From a virus, in the IMG/VR virus record IMGVR_UViG_3300006484_000008, positions 1 through 64,000 of that record: DNA of 64,000 bases. The stretch is one strand, 5' to 3'. This document shows, in pieces, positions 34,936 to 44,494 of this stretch (position 1 is the first letter of the stretch; each line of letters begins with the position of its first letter). The notes below the pieces were generated by a model, which worked only from the letters and a program-made list of their open reading frames with translations, did no database searches and had not been told where the DNA came from. The position numbers were made by a program, and so were the translations under genes.

Positions 34936-35196
34936 ATGCAACAACAGAATCCATTAGCAAATGTAAGATTTGATCAGACTACAGGAGTAGTATGTGAGAA
35001 CTGCGGAAGTAATATTTTTACAGAAGGTTTGTATCTTCGTAAGGTTTCTAAATTCCTAGTAGCTGCATCTAGCGATAAGGATCAAGTGATACCAGTACCA
35101 ACATTCTATTGTATCAAGTGTCAACACGTAAACAAAGAATTCTCTCCATTAGGTATGGAAGAGGAAGTAGAAAAAGATGATAGTAACATTTTTTAA
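34936..35196 (+). CDS. zinc-ribbon protein
   Basis: An 86-residue protein with CENC (residues 20-23) and CIKC (about 60-63), a two-half zinc ribbon, and an acidic tail. It follows GroEL. A role in transcription or DNA binding is possible; no family name is given. Confidence 0.6.
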   Translation: MQQQNPLANVRFDQTTGVVCENCGSNIFTEGLYLRKVSKFLVAASSDKDQVIPVPTFYCIKCQHVNKEFSPLGMEEEVEKDDSNIF

Positions 35197-35207
35197 AAAT
35201 AAAGGTT

Positions 35208-35402
35208 ATGACATTAGAAGAGATAAATGAAGGTATAGAAAATTGTAATAAAAGATTAGACGATTACAATATTCAAATAGAAGCTTTATCAAATAAAGAA
35301 GATTTAATGTCAGAAGAAGTGCAGGCGCAATTTCATTATTTAATAACAGAGATTGAAAAGACAACAGAAGATCTAGAAGATTTGATAAAACAGATAGAAT
35401 GA
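35208..35402 (+). CDS. small coiled-coil protein
   Basis: A 64-residue, highly charged helical protein (ITEIEKTTEDLEDLIKQIE). The next gene's ATG overlaps its stop (ATGA). Confidence 0.55.
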   Translation: MTLEEINEGIENCNKRLDDYNIQIEALSNKEDLMSEEVQAQFHYLITEIEKTTEDLEDLIKQIE

Positions 35403-36343
35403 AACAAGCAATAGCTTTATCAGAAAGTATATCTCCAAAAATAAGAACAGAGAAGAGAGAAGGACAGAAACATATATCCTTCTCTCAATACTCTGTATAC
35501 GAGGCCTGTCCATATCGTTGGTATCTTACTTACGCTAAGGGTCATTACTTATTTACAGCAAGTATTAATACTGTATTTGGTACAGCTATACATGAAGCCC
35601 TACAACAATACTTAGCTATACTATTTAATGATTCTGTAAAAGCATCCGATGCTTTCGATATGGTAGAACACTTTGAGAAAGTATTTAGAGAAGAATACGT
35701 CAAAGAGGTTACTAACAATGGAGGAGCTCACTTCTCCACAAAGCAAGAGATGGCAGAGTTCTATCAGGACGGAGTAGAGATACTAAACTACTTTAGAAAG
35801 AAAAGATTGGCATACTTTTCAACTAAAGATATGGAGATGCTAGGTATGGAAATACCAATCCTCACAGAAATTAGAGACATAGAAGATACATTTTTATTCC
35901 ATGGGTATATAGATCTAGTGCTTAGAGATAAGACTGACGGGACTATATACATTGAAGATTTTAAAACTTCTACTAAAGGCTGGAGAGATTACGAAAAGAA
36001 AGATGAGACTAAGCAAGCTCAAATTCTTTTATACAAGAAATACTTTGCAAAACAGTTTGGAGTAGAAGAGGCCAAGATTATTCCTAGGTTCCGTATACTT
36101 AAAAGAAAGCTGTATGAAAATGCGGACTTCCCTCAATCTAGAATACAAATACACGAGCCTGCTAATGGAAAATCTAAAGTACACCAAGCCGGACAGCGTC
36201 TTATTAATTTTATAAATGAGTGTTTTAATGATGACGGAACTGCAAAAGAAAAAGTACATACTAAAGTAGCCTCTGGAAATAACTGTAGGTTCTGCGCATT
36301 TAAAGATAGACCTGATCTTTGTGATAAAAAAAATATGGGTTAA
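35399..36343 (+). CDS. PD-(D/E)XK nuclease (RecB/Cas4-like)
   Basis: A 314-residue protein with the RecB-family start ISFSQYSVYEACPYRWYLTY, FGTAIHEALQQYL (motif I His), YIDLVLRDKTDGTIYIEDFKTS (Asp, then E-x-K-like IEDFKTS) and a KQAQILLYKKYF motif. The C-terminus has NCRFCAFKDRPDLC; with the N-terminal Cys this may bind a 4Fe-4S cluster, as in Cas4 and AddB. It probably processes DNA ends during recombination-dependent replication. Confidence 0.82.
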   Translation: MKQAIALSESISPKIRTEKREGQKHISFSQYSVYEACPYRWYLTYAKGHYLFTASINTVFGTAIHEALQQYLAILFNDSVKASDAFDMVEHFEKVFREEYVKEVTNNGGAHFSTKQEMAEFYQDGVEILNYFRKKRLAYFSTKDMEMLGMEIPILTEIRDIEDTFLFHGYIDLVLRDKTDGTIYIEDFKTSTKGWRDYEKKDETKQAQILLYKKYFAKQFGVEEAKIIPRFRILKRKLYENADFPQSRIQIHEPANGKSKVHQAGQRLINFINECFNDDGTAKEKVHTKVASGNNCRFCAFKDRPDLCDKKNMG

Positions 36344-36365
36344 GTATAATTTTAATGTACTTTTT

Positions 36366-36377
36366 ATATATTTATTA
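36366..36377 (+). promoter_or_regulatory. ATATATTTATTATA-type motif
   Basis: Variant of the recurrent element in the 48-base gap before ATG 36392. Confidence 0.35.
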
Positions 36378-36391
36378 TATATAATTACATT

Positions 36392-36586
36392 ATGAAAGAT
36401 AAATTAAAATTAACAAGTGTTAAAATACACAAAGATCTATCTGAAAATTTCAAGGTAGAAAGCGCAAGGACAGGGTTATCATTACAAAAATTTGTAAACA
36501 GGACTATCCATTTGTACCTCACTGACCCGGAGTTTCAAGTTAAAATGTTGACTTATAACAACTTAGCAACCAGTGGAAGTCTATAA
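36392..36586 (+). CDS. ribbon-helix-helix-like small protein
   Basis: A 64-residue protein with a beta-strand (KLTSVKIHKDL) and two helices (SENFKVESARTGLSLQKFVNRTIHLYL), the pattern of CopG/Arc DNA-binding proteins. It may regulate the glycan island that follows 16 bases later. Confidence 0.6.
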   Translation: MKDKLKLTSVKIHKDLSENFKVESARTGLSLQKFVNRTIHLYLTDPEFQVKMLTYNNLATSGSL

Positions 36587-36602
36587 CAAATAAAAACAAA
36601 TA

Positions 36603-38042
36603 ATGAAAGCAGGTTATATTAAAAAAGAAGACAGGAAAAAAATCCTCTTCATAGGGGATGATATTAGGTTTTTTTCAGGCATCGCAACTATCTCCAGGGA
36701 ATTAGTACTAGGTACTTCTCACACTTTTAACTACGCATGTATAGGTGGAGCTATAGATCATCCAGATAAGAATAAAAGGATGGATCTATCTCAATCCACA
36801 AATGAGATAGCCGGTATACCAGACTCCTCAGTTATATTATATCCTACAAATGGATACGGAACTCAAGACTTCATAAGACAGTTAATAGCTGTAGAAAAGC
36901 CTGACTTACTAGTATTCATTACTGACCCTAGATATTACGAGTGGCTATTCAGAATAGAACAGGAGATTAGGAAAACTATTCCTATGGTATATATAAACAT
37001 CTGGGATTGTGAGCCAGCCCCTCTATACAACAAGAATTACTACAGATCATGCGATACGTTGTTAGCTATATCAAAGCAGACAAAAATATTAAATGAGATA
37101 GTATTAGGAGAGTATGCTAAAGATAAAATCATTAAATACTTCCCACATGGTATTAATGAGAACAACTTCTTCCCAATAAGGAAAGAACACGACCAGTACT
37201 CAAAACTACAGGCCTTTAAAAATAATCTACTTAAAGATAAGCCATACGAATTCGTATTACTATTCAACAGTAGAAACATTAGAAGAAAGTCTATACCAGA
37301 TACAATACTAGCGTTTAGACACTTCCTAGACCAACTACCATCAGAAAAAGCAGATAAGTGCTGTTTAGTACTACATACCCACAAAGTGGATGACAATGGT
37401 ACAGATTTACCGGTAGTTATTGATCTGTTCATGGGAGATAGGAGAGACCAAGTAATATTCTCAGATCCTGGAGCAGGAGTAGATTATATGAATATGTTAT
37501 ATAACTCTTCAGATGCTACCATACTACTGTCATCTAATGAAGGTTGGGGGCTATCGCTTACCGAGTCTATGATGTGTGGAAGAATGATTATTGCAAACGT
37601 AACTGGAGGCATGCAAGATCAAATGAGGTTTGAAGATGAGAAAGGAAACTGGATTGAGTTTGATGAATCTTTCTGCACTAACCATCTAGGAAAGTATAAG
37701 AAGTGCGGAGAGTGGGCTATACCAGTATTCCCTTCCGGTATTAGCATACAAGGATCTCCTCCAACTCCATACATCTCAGATGATAGAGCAGATTTTAGAG
37801 ATGCATCTAAGGCTATCATGGAAATATATAGTATGGGGACAGAGGAGAGAGATAGGAAAGGATTACTAGCAAGAGAGTGGGTAACTTCTCCTGAGTCTAT
37901 GATGAGTGCTAGGGCTATGGGTGAGAACTTCACAGCTGCTATATATCACACTTTAGAAAACTGGAAACCTAGAGAAAGGTTTCATATTAAAAAAATAGAG
38001 GATAGACCATTGAAAACTCTAAAACATTATATATCTTTGTAA
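36603..38042 (+). CDS. GT4-type glycosyltransferase
   Basis: A 479-residue GT-B enzyme. The C-terminal half has YEFVLLFNSRNIRRKSIPDT, VIFSDPGAGVDYMNMLYNSSDATILLSSNEGWGLSLTESMMCGRM, with the E-G-W-G-L-S-x-T-E-x-M pattern that binds nucleotide sugar. It is the first of the glycan island. Acceptor unknown. Confidence 0.85.
   Translation: MKAGYIKKEDRKKILFIGDDIRFFSGIATISRELVLGTSHTFNYACIGGAIDHPDKNKRMDLSQSTNEIAGIPDSSVILYPTNGYGTQDFIRQLIAVEKPDLLVFITDPRYYEWLFRIEQEIRKTIPMVYINIWDCEPAPLYNKNYYRSCDTLLAISKQTKILNEIVLGEYAKDKIIKYFPHGINENNFFPIRKEHDQYSKLQAFKNNLLKDKPYEFVLLFNSRNIRRKSIPDTILAFRHFLDQLPSEKADKCCLVLHTHKVDDNGTDLPVVIDLFMGDRRDQVIFSDPGAGVDYMNMLYNSSDATILLSSNEGWGLSLTESMMCGRMIIANVTGGMQDQMRFEDEKGNWIEFDESFCTNHLGKYKKCGEWAIPVFPSGISIQGSPPTPYISDDRADFRDASKAIMEIYSMGTEERDRKGLLAREWVTSPESMMSARAMGENFTAAIYHTLENWKPRERFHIKKIEDRPLKTLKHYISL
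38010..38039 (+). promoter_or_regulatory. host-type promoter TTG-N19-TATCTTTG
   Basis: TTG 38010-38012 and TATCTTTG 38032-38039 with a 19-base spacer, inside the end of the upstream gene and 12 bases before ATG 38052. Confidence 0.7.
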
Positions 38043-38051
38043 TCAATTGTT

Positions 38052-39317
38052 ATGAATAAACTTACATGTGTTGTTTCTTGTCCGATAGATGTTATCTCAG
38101 GTTATGGATCCCGTAGTCGTGATTTTGTTAAAGCTCTTATTAAAGCTAAGGGTGATGAGTGGGATATTAATATTCTATCTCAGAGATGGGGTGAATGTCC
38201 TTATGGAGCTTTGAGTGAGGCTATACCAGAAGAGATGGACTTAATTAACAGGGTGATATCCCAGATGGAAAAACAACCTGACATCTGGTTTCAGATTACT
38301 GTAGCTAATGAGTTTCAATCTGTAGGGAAAGTTAGTATTGGCGTATCTGCTTTAGTAGAGACTACAGTATTACCTGCTGAGTTATTGGAAGGGTTAAATA
38401 GAATGGACTTCAACATAGTATCTTCTAACTTTGTAAAAGACGTAGCTAAAAATACTAGCTTTGATAAGTTAGATCAAAACACTAAACAAAAACAGGAAAC
38501 TGTTAAATTAGTAAAACCTATTGAAGTTTTATTTGAGGGTGTTGATACAAACAAATATAAGAGATTAGAAAAATCTAATTTAGATTTATCTGAAATAAAA
38601 GAAGAGTTCTGCTTCTTGTCTGTAGGACATTGGCTGGCTGGTGATATAGGCGAGGATAGAAAGCAGCTGACTACACTTATCAAAGCATTCTTAAACGCCT
38701 TCAGGGACAAGAAGAAACGCCCTGCTTTAATCCTAAAGACAAGCTTAGCAGGCTTCAGTATTATAGAAGAAGAAAAGATTCTAGATAATATAGATGTTAT
38801 AAGAAAGACTGTTGGCGGTGATATGCCTAATATCTATATTTTATATGGAGAATTGACTGAGGAAGAGATGAATCATCTGTACAACCATGAAAAGGTAAAA
38901 GCATTTGCTCTAGTAGGTAACGAAGGATTCGGTAGACCTTACTTAGAATTTTCAGCAGCATCCAGTAAACCAATAATAGCATCTCCTTTCAGTGGACATG
39001 TTGACTTTCTTAATGAAGAATATAATATCTTTGTGCAAGGAAAAGTGGATCAGGTACATCCATCAGCAGCTAATCAATTTCTTATAAAGGAATCTAGTTG
39101 GTTTAAAGCAGATCCTAAATCAGTAGAGGATTCTTTAAAGGCTGTGTATGAAAACTATAGCAAGTATGTAGACAATGCAAAGCGTCAAGGCCATCAATCC
39201 AGAACCCAGTTCAGCTATGATAAAATGGTAGAAAGATTGGCTGAGATCCTTGAGAAGAATGTCCCTAAGTTAAGCGTTCCTCAAATGATAAAACTTCCAA
39301 AGCTTAAAACTTTATAA
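38052..39317 (+). CDS. GT4-type glycosyltransferase
   Basis: A 421-residue GT-B enzyme: N-terminal DVISGYGSRSRDFVKALI (acceptor-side loop), C-terminal LSVGHWLAGDIGEDRKQLTT, NIYILYGELTEEEMNHLYNHEKVKAFALVGNEGFGRPYLEFSAASSKPII. It has its own promoter. It forms a pair with the previous enzyme. Confidence 0.82.
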   Translation: MNKLTCVVSCPIDVISGYGSRSRDFVKALIKAKGDEWDINILSQRWGECPYGALSEAIPEEMDLINRVISQMEKQPDIWFQITVANEFQSVGKVSIGVSALVETTVLPAELLEGLNRMDFNIVSSNFVKDVAKNTSFDKLDQNTKQKQETVKLVKPIEVLFEGVDTNKYKRLEKSNLDLSEIKEEFCFLSVGHWLAGDIGEDRKQLTTLIKAFLNAFRDKKKRPALILKTSLAGFSIIEEEKILDNIDVIRKTVGGDMPNIYILYGELTEEEMNHLYNHEKVKAFALVGNEGFGRPYLEFSAASSKPIIASPFSGHVDFLNEEYNIFVQGKVDQVHPSAANQFLIKESSWFKADPKSVEDSLKAVYENYSKYVDNAKRQGHQSRTQFSYDKMVERLAEILEKNVPKLSVPQMIKLPKLKTL

Positions 39318-39318
39318 T

Positions 39319-39699
39319 ATGACAAGTTATGAATTTGTAATATGGCTAAAAGGATTCTCAGAAGCATGTAATGATTTCACTACAACACCAAAGCAGTGGG
39401 ATCGTATCAAAGAAGTTTTGAATGAAGTAGAAGATTATGAAGAGAGCGTTGGGCTAGATTTTGAAATAGATGATTTTGAATCTGAAACTCCACCATATAA
39501 TCCTTTTTCAGGAACAATCCAAACATCAGGTAGTACTGGATTTCTTAACACAGGAGGTGGTAACACAACAACAACTGTATGGAACGATAAAATGGGTTGT
39601 TGGCACTATACAAACTATCCTGAAGGATTTGGATACTACACAAATAGCACACTGGGTAAAACAACTCCAGAAGAAACAAAAAAACAATTATTAGATTAA
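39319..39699 (+). CDS. hypothetical phage protein
   Basis: A 126-residue protein. The N-terminal helix block YEFVIWLKGFSEACNDFTTTPKQWDRIKEVL is a segment seen in small proteins of large phages. A Gly/Thr-rich middle follows. No function is assigned. It ends 1 base before the next gene. Confidence 0.55.
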   Translation: MTSYEFVIWLKGFSEACNDFTTTPKQWDRIKEVLNEVEDYEESVGLDFEIDDFESETPPYNPFSGTIQTSGSTGFLNTGGGNTTTTVWNDKMGCWHYTNYPEGFGYYTNSTLGKTTPEETKKQLLD

Positions 39700-39700
39700 T

Positions 39701-40144
39701 ATGCAAGATCAATTAACAACCTGCCGAAAATGTAAGAGTCCGTTGTGTTACGAACGTCATAACGATGGAGTGGTGAGCTGGGACTGTCTACAGTGTGGAT
39801 TCACTACAAATACTCTACTGTTGAATAATACAGAGACTGTAATATCATATGAGTCTATGATTCCAAATCTATTTAGGGACATTAAGTATCTAGATGAGGA
39901 TGGGTTTATGTGGTATCCAACAACAATTACTAAAGAAGGGGTGGGTATTGTATTCGCTGATGGTTCGTCCAAAGATAATTGGAAGTGGGCATTCGCACCT
40001 CACATACCTGTAGTAGAGGAAGAGAAGGAGAGATTCAAAAAGTCAGATGGAACCTACCATCAATATAAGACTGATATGAAACATGTGTTACATTTCGATC
40101 AAGAATATTTTTCAAGGGCTTTAGAAGCCGCAGGATTAATTTAA
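39701..40144 (+). CDS. zinc-ribbon hypothetical protein
   Basis: A 147-residue protein with CRKC (8-11) and CLQC (about 29-32), a zinc ribbon, then YLDEDGFMWYPTTITKEGVGIVF and GSSKDNWKWAFAPHI. It may be a regulator. Unknown. Confidence 0.55.
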   Translation: MQDQLTTCRKCKSPLCYERHNDGVVSWDCLQCGFTTNTLLLNNTETVISYESMIPNLFRDIKYLDEDGFMWYPTTITKEGVGIVFADGSSKDNWKWAFAPHIPVVEEEKERFKKSDGTYHQYKTDMKHVLHFDQEYFSRALEAAGLI

Positions 40145-40148
40145 TTTT

Positions 40149-40772
40149 ATGGTACCTATATCATATTGTATAACTACACATAACGAAGGGGAAAATTATA
40201 TAAAACCTTTACTAGACAGACTACTAAAACATTTACAACCAGAGGATGAAATTGTAATAGTAGATGATTTTTCTACAGAAAAATCTACAGTAAATACATT
40301 AGATGAATATAAAGATAGAGTTAATCTATACTTTAATTCCTTGGGTAAAGATTTTGCTGCACATAAGAATTTTGCTAAGTCAATGTGTAAAAAAGATTAC
40401 ATATTCTTTATAGATGCAGATGAGAATGTTCATGAGAATCTTCTATTGACTATCAAAGAAATACTACTAAACAACATAAACATAGACATGTTTTTAGTCC
40501 CTAGGATAAACGTAGTACCAGGATTAACTCAAGAACATATTCAGAAATGGGGATGGAATGTTAATGATAAAGGGTATATTAATTATCCGGATCCTCAAAC
40601 TAGAATAGTATTAAACAAGCCAGAGATAGCATGGGAAGGAAAAGTGCATGAAAGATTAGTAGGGCATGACACACATGCTATGCTTCCATTTGAAACTGAG
40701 GATTACTGCCTGCTACATATAAAGGATATTAAAAGGCAAGAAGCTCAAAATAATTTCTACAATACTCTGTAA
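40149..40772 (+). CDS. GT2 glycosyltransferase
   Basis: A 207-residue GT-A protein: ISYCITTHNEGENYIKPLLDRL, EIVIVDDFSTEKSTV and FIDADENVHENLL (DAD metal site). C-terminal IAWEGKVHERLVG is typical of GT2 members near lipopolysaccharide-type clusters. Overlaps the next start by one base. Confidence 0.85.
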   Translation: MVPISYCITTHNEGENYIKPLLDRLLKHLQPEDEIVIVDDFSTEKSTVNTLDEYKDRVNLYFNSLGKDFAAHKNFAKSMCKKDYIFFIDADENVHENLLLTIKEILLNNINIDMFLVPRINVVPGLTQEHIQKWGWNVNDKGYINYPDPQTRIVLNKPEIAWEGKVHERLVGHDTHAMLPFETEDYCLLHIKDIKRQEAQNNFYNTL

Positions 40773-41695
40773 TGAATATACTATTCCACTCTAATCAATT
40801 AGGAATTAGAGGAACTGAAGTAGCTTTATATGACTATGCCCACTATAATGAAACTATATTAGGTAATGTATCTTATATAGCAGCTCCTGCTAATTCTGAT
40901 ATGTCTTCTTTAGAAAAGTTTAAAAGTAGATTTGGAGATAGAGTTATATTGTATAATACTTTTGGAGAGTTAGGACTATCTTCTTCTTATAAAATAGATG
41001 TTGCTTATTTTATAAAGGCTGGATTTAATGATGGTATATTATTTCCTGGTGCTAAAAACATTGTACATGCAGTGTTTGATGCCTCTGACAGACATGGAGA
41101 TGTGTATGTAGCAGTGAGTGAGTGGCTGGGTAAAAAGCACAATGTAGACTATCTTCCTCACATCGTATCTCTACCTGATATAAAAGAAGACTTTAGAGAT
41201 TTCATTGGAGCATCTCATAGTGATATTATATTTGGAAGATACGGAGGTCTTGATCAATTTGATATCCCATATTTAGGAGAAGTTATCAAAGCCTCTGCGG
41301 ATAAGGGAATTAAATTCTTGTTAATGAATACAAAGCAACTTAATTTTCAGCACCCTAATGTTATGTATTCAGAAGCTAATACAGACGTTAATACTAAGGC
41401 AGCATTCATCAATACATGCGATGCTATGATACATGGAAGAAGCGATGGAGAGTCTTTTGGTTTAGCGGTAGCAGAGTTCCTACATCAAAACAAACCAGTA
41501 GTCACTAACATACAATGTAGAGATAGAAATCATATACATGTTCTTGGTGACAAAGGTTTATACTATAGCAATGGCAATGAGCTGTATGCAATACTTACTT
41601 CTTTTGAAAAGAAGGATTACAATATTAAGCCTCTGGTAGATCAATTTAAACCTGAGGTCATTATGCAAAAATTTAAAATACTAATAAATGGCTGA
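40772..41695 (+). CDS. GT-B glycosyltransferase-like protein
   Basis: A 307-residue protein. The start is NILFHSNQLGIRGTEVALYDYAHY and the end has FINTCDAMIHGRSDGESFGLAVAEFLHQNKPVVT, the GT-B sugar-nucleotide site. Overlaps the FkbM gene by 8 bases. Confidence 0.78.
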   Translation: MNILFHSNQLGIRGTEVALYDYAHYNETILGNVSYIAAPANSDMSSLEKFKSRFGDRVILYNTFGELGLSSSYKIDVAYFIKAGFNDGILFPGAKNIVHAVFDASDRHGDVYVAVSEWLGKKHNVDYLPHIVSLPDIKEDFRDFIGASHSDIIFGRYGGLDQFDIPYLGEVIKASADKGIKFLLMNTKQLNFQHPNVMYSEANTDVNTKAAFINTCDAMIHGRSDGESFGLAVAEFLHQNKPVVTNIQCRDRNHIHVLGDKGLYYSNGNELYAILTSFEKKDYNIKPLVDQFKPEVIMQKFKILING

Positions 41696-42323
41696 TTATA
41701 GTGGCTGGGATGCCGTATTAAAATCCACACTAGATAAAGAAGTTCAAGAGGCAGTTGACAGTTTAGAACCTAATGGGGTGTTATATGACGTAGGTGGGAA
41801 TGTAGGATCCTTTACAGACTTAGTTTTACAAAAACTTCCTGATGTAGAGGTGTATATATTTGAGCCTATTAAAGATTATTATAATTACATTGTGGAACGG
41901 TTTCAAAATAAACCTAATGTAAAACCATTTAACTACGCTCTTATAGAATCCAATAGAGAAGTAGCTATATCTAGATCAGGAGACAATCTTGGATGGAATA
42001 CTCTTTCCGAAATAGTTTCTTATGGACAACAAGAACTAGTATCAGGGAGATCTCTATCAGATTTAATCAATACAGATAAGCTACCTCTACCACAAGTTAT
42101 AAAAGTAGATATAGAACAATCAGAACATTTATTTATAGAAGGGTGTAAAGAGTTGTTCAAAAAACATATACCAAGTAAAATAGTTATGGAGATTGGTTTT
42201 ATACCTGGTCAACCTATGTGGCATAAAGAGAAGGATATGATAGAATATTTATTTAGCTTAGGGTATAAAAGATACGAGTACGAAAATAGAACTGGAACTT
42301 ATGATGCAGTCTTTAGTAAATAA
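41688..42323 (+). CDS. FkbM-family methyltransferase
   Basis: A 211-residue SAM-dependent methyltransferase: GVLYDVGGNVGSFTDLVL (motif I), VEVYIFEPIKDYYNYI and VIKVDIEQSEHLFIEG. FkbM enzymes methylate hydroxyls, often on sugars. Its 3' end overlaps the next gene by 23 bases. Confidence 0.85.
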   Translation: MADYSGWDAVLKSTLDKEVQEAVDSLEPNGVLYDVGGNVGSFTDLVLQKLPDVEVYIFEPIKDYYNYIVERFQNKPNVKPFNYALIESNREVAISRSGDNLGWNTLSEIVSYGQQELVSGRSLSDLINTDKLPLPQVIKVDIEQSEHLFIEGCKELFKKHIPSKIVMEIGFIPGQPMWHKEKDMIEYLFSLGYKRYEYENRTGTYDAVFSK

Positions 42324-43227
42324 AATAGCTTTTATATTCGCACACCGTCCTACGGACGTATGGAACACGCCTTTGAGCGTGGTTAAAGAGTTTGAGTCTA
42401 GAGGATGGGAAACAAAAATATACTCTATATTTGATGTGTATGACAATTATATAGACACTAACATACAAAAGCTTATTGATGATAGCACATCAAAAGAATT
42501 CAACCCAGACATTATAATGTACATGGATTGGGGTAGATTTGATTCTCCTTTACTAGATAGTAAAAATATACCCGGAGCTTTCTGGGTAATGGAATCAGGA
42601 GACGATCCCCAGAACTTTGAACGTAATTCTAGCAAAGCCTCTAAGTTCCATCTTACTTTAACTCCAGCCCACGACTCTTACTTAGAATATAAGAGGAGGC
42701 ACATAAACGCAGAATGGTGGACGCACTTCGCAGACAGCAATATACATAAGCCATACTCAGGGTTTACCCCGTTTGATGAACTTCCAAAGGTTAGATCTAC
42801 TAGAGGCCCTGGAGGTTCTAATTTGATGGACTACCTTAGTCAAATAATGCCTGATAAGTTTATAAATAGAAATGGGTTATCTGGAATGGAGTATGGTGAT
42901 TTCCTTAATAGCGGAATCATAGTGTTCCAACAAAGCAGATGGCATGAGATAACTAGAAGATTGTTTGAAGGCATGGCTTGTGGAAAGCTAGTTATTACAG
43001 ATAGACTTCCTATTCAAAGTAATATAGACGAACTCTTTGTAGAAAACGAAGATATAGTTTACTACGATAGTTTGGGAGAGTGTGTCTCTAAAATAAACTA
43101 CTATCTTAGTGAAGAGGCTAAAGAAGATAGACAAAGAATATCTTTGAACGGACACAATAAAGTTATGAAGAATCATACCCAAGTACAAAGAGTTGATACT
43201 ATTTTAAGAAAGTTTAAAGAATATTAA
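42301..43227 (+). CDS. CgeB-like glycosyltransferase
   Basis: A 308-residue protein. Its C-terminus IVFQQSRWHEITRRLFEGMACGKLVITDRLP matches the glycosyltransferase family-1 C-terminal domain of CgeB-like proteins, and the N-terminus (VVKEFESRGWETKIYSIFD) forms the first Rossmann fold. It abuts the next gene with a one-base overlap. Confidence 0.75.
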   Translation: MMQSLVNKIAFIFAHRPTDVWNTPLSVVKEFESRGWETKIYSIFDVYDNYIDTNIQKLIDDSTSKEFNPDIIMYMDWGRFDSPLLDSKNIPGAFWVMESGDDPQNFERNSSKASKFHLTLTPAHDSYLEYKRRHINAEWWTHFADSNIHKPYSGFTPFDELPKVRSTRGPGGSNLMDYLSQIMPDKFINRNGLSGMEYGDFLNSGIIVFQQSRWHEITRRLFEGMACGKLVITDRLPIQSNIDELFVENEDIVYYDSLGECVSKINYYLSEEAKEDRQRISLNGHNKVMKNHTQVQRVDTILRKFKEY

Positions 43228-43886
43228 TGGAAAAAAAATTCTCTGTTATAGTACCTACAATGTTCAGATGTATTGATATTACAAATGAACTATTAGCTAA
43301 TTTATATGAAGATCCTTTTGTATCTGAAGTTATATTAATAGATAATACTGAAAACGATAGTAATGTTTCAAAGATATTATTTAATGATAAGTTGCAAATA
43401 CACTCCCAAAATAAAAACATATATGTAAACCCTGCTTGGAATTTAGGAGTGTCTATAGCAAAAGAAGATTATATAGCCATAATAAATGATGATGTAACAG
43501 TACCAGAACAAATATTTACTGGGCTATCTCAAGCTAATATGGAAACTATGGGAGTAATTGGAGCTTGTCATCCATCAATACAACAGGTAGAGAGTCCTAA
43601 AAGATTTATAATAAATGAATTTAATTTAGTTGACATTCCTGAAAGAACGTGGGGATTTGGTATATTCATGGTTATGCATAAAAATCATTATGTAACCATA
43701 CCAGAAGAAATGAAAGTATGGTGTGGGGATGACTACCTATACCACCAAAACAGAATAGCTGGTAGATTAAATTACTTAATGACATTCCCTATACAAACTA
43801 AAATGAGTACAACATCGGATGATCCAGCATTCGATGAAATAAAAAACAAAGACGTAGAGATATATAATACAAAGTACAAAGTATGA
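43227..43886 (+). CDS. GT2-like glycosyltransferase
   Basis: A 219-residue protein: KFSVIVPTMFRCIDITNELL, EVILIDNTENDSN, NPAWNLGVSIAKEDYIAIINDDVTVP. NDD is the likely DxD. Overlaps the following methyltransferase gene by 4 bases. Confidence 0.82.
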   Translation: MEKKFSVIVPTMFRCIDITNELLANLYEDPFVSEVILIDNTENDSNVSKILFNDKLQIHSQNKNIYVNPAWNLGVSIAKEDYIAIINDDVTVPEQIFTGLSQANMETMGVIGACHPSIQQVESPKRFIINEFNLVDIPERTWGFGIFMVMHKNHYVTIPEEMKVWCGDDYLYHQNRIAGRLNYLMTFPIQTKMSTTSDDPAFDEIKNKDVEIYNTKYKV

Positions 43887-44494
43887 AAAGATACGAAATT
43901 ATAAACAAGTTCATAAAAGAACGGGGTTATAAAGATTATTTAGAGATAGGCGTGTACACCGGACAATGTATGAGAGAAGTCATTGCAGAAAATAGAACCG
44001 GAGTAGATCCAGGATCCGAAGGTCATATAGCTGAAGAAGTAACTCATCCAATGACATCAGATGATTTCTTTAAGAGCATTAAAGGATCTGATAAGATGTA
44101 CGATATTATCTTCATAGATGGGTTACATCATTCCTATCAAGTAGATGTTGATATAGAAAATGCATTATTACATCTTAGAGACAATGGGGTTATTGTAATG
44201 CACGACTGTAACCCAGAACAAGAAGTGTATACTTTAGTGCCGAGAGTAAGTCCTATATGGCATGGAGATGTGTATAAGTCTGTTTTAAGATTTAGATCTA
44301 AAGGTAATCATAGTTTCTTTACTGTAGATACAGATTGCGGCTGTGGGGTTATCTCTAAAGATTCTAAAGGAGATACACAAAATGATATAGAAGATTATAA
44401 AAAAGCACTATCATCTTGGAATTATTTCTTTGATAATAAATCAAGACTGTTAAATTTGATAAGCGTAGAAGATTTTATTAAAACTAGCCTGTAA
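43883..44494 (+). CDS. class I SAM methyltransferase
   Basis: A 203-residue protein: KDYLEIGVYTGQCMREV (motif I), YDIIFIDGLHHSYQVDVDIENAL, NGVIVMHDCNP, the Methyltransf_24 pattern. Co-translated with both neighbours. Confidence 0.8.
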   Translation: MKRYEIINKFIKERGYKDYLEIGVYTGQCMREVIAENRTGVDPGSEGHIAEEVTHPMTSDDFFKSIKGSDKMYDIIFIDGLHHSYQVDVDIENALLHLRDNGVIVMHDCNPEQEVYTLVPRVSPIWHGDVYKSVLRFRSKGNHSFFTVDTDCGCGVISKDSKGDTQNDIEDYKKALSSWNYFFDNKSRLLNLISVEDFIKTSL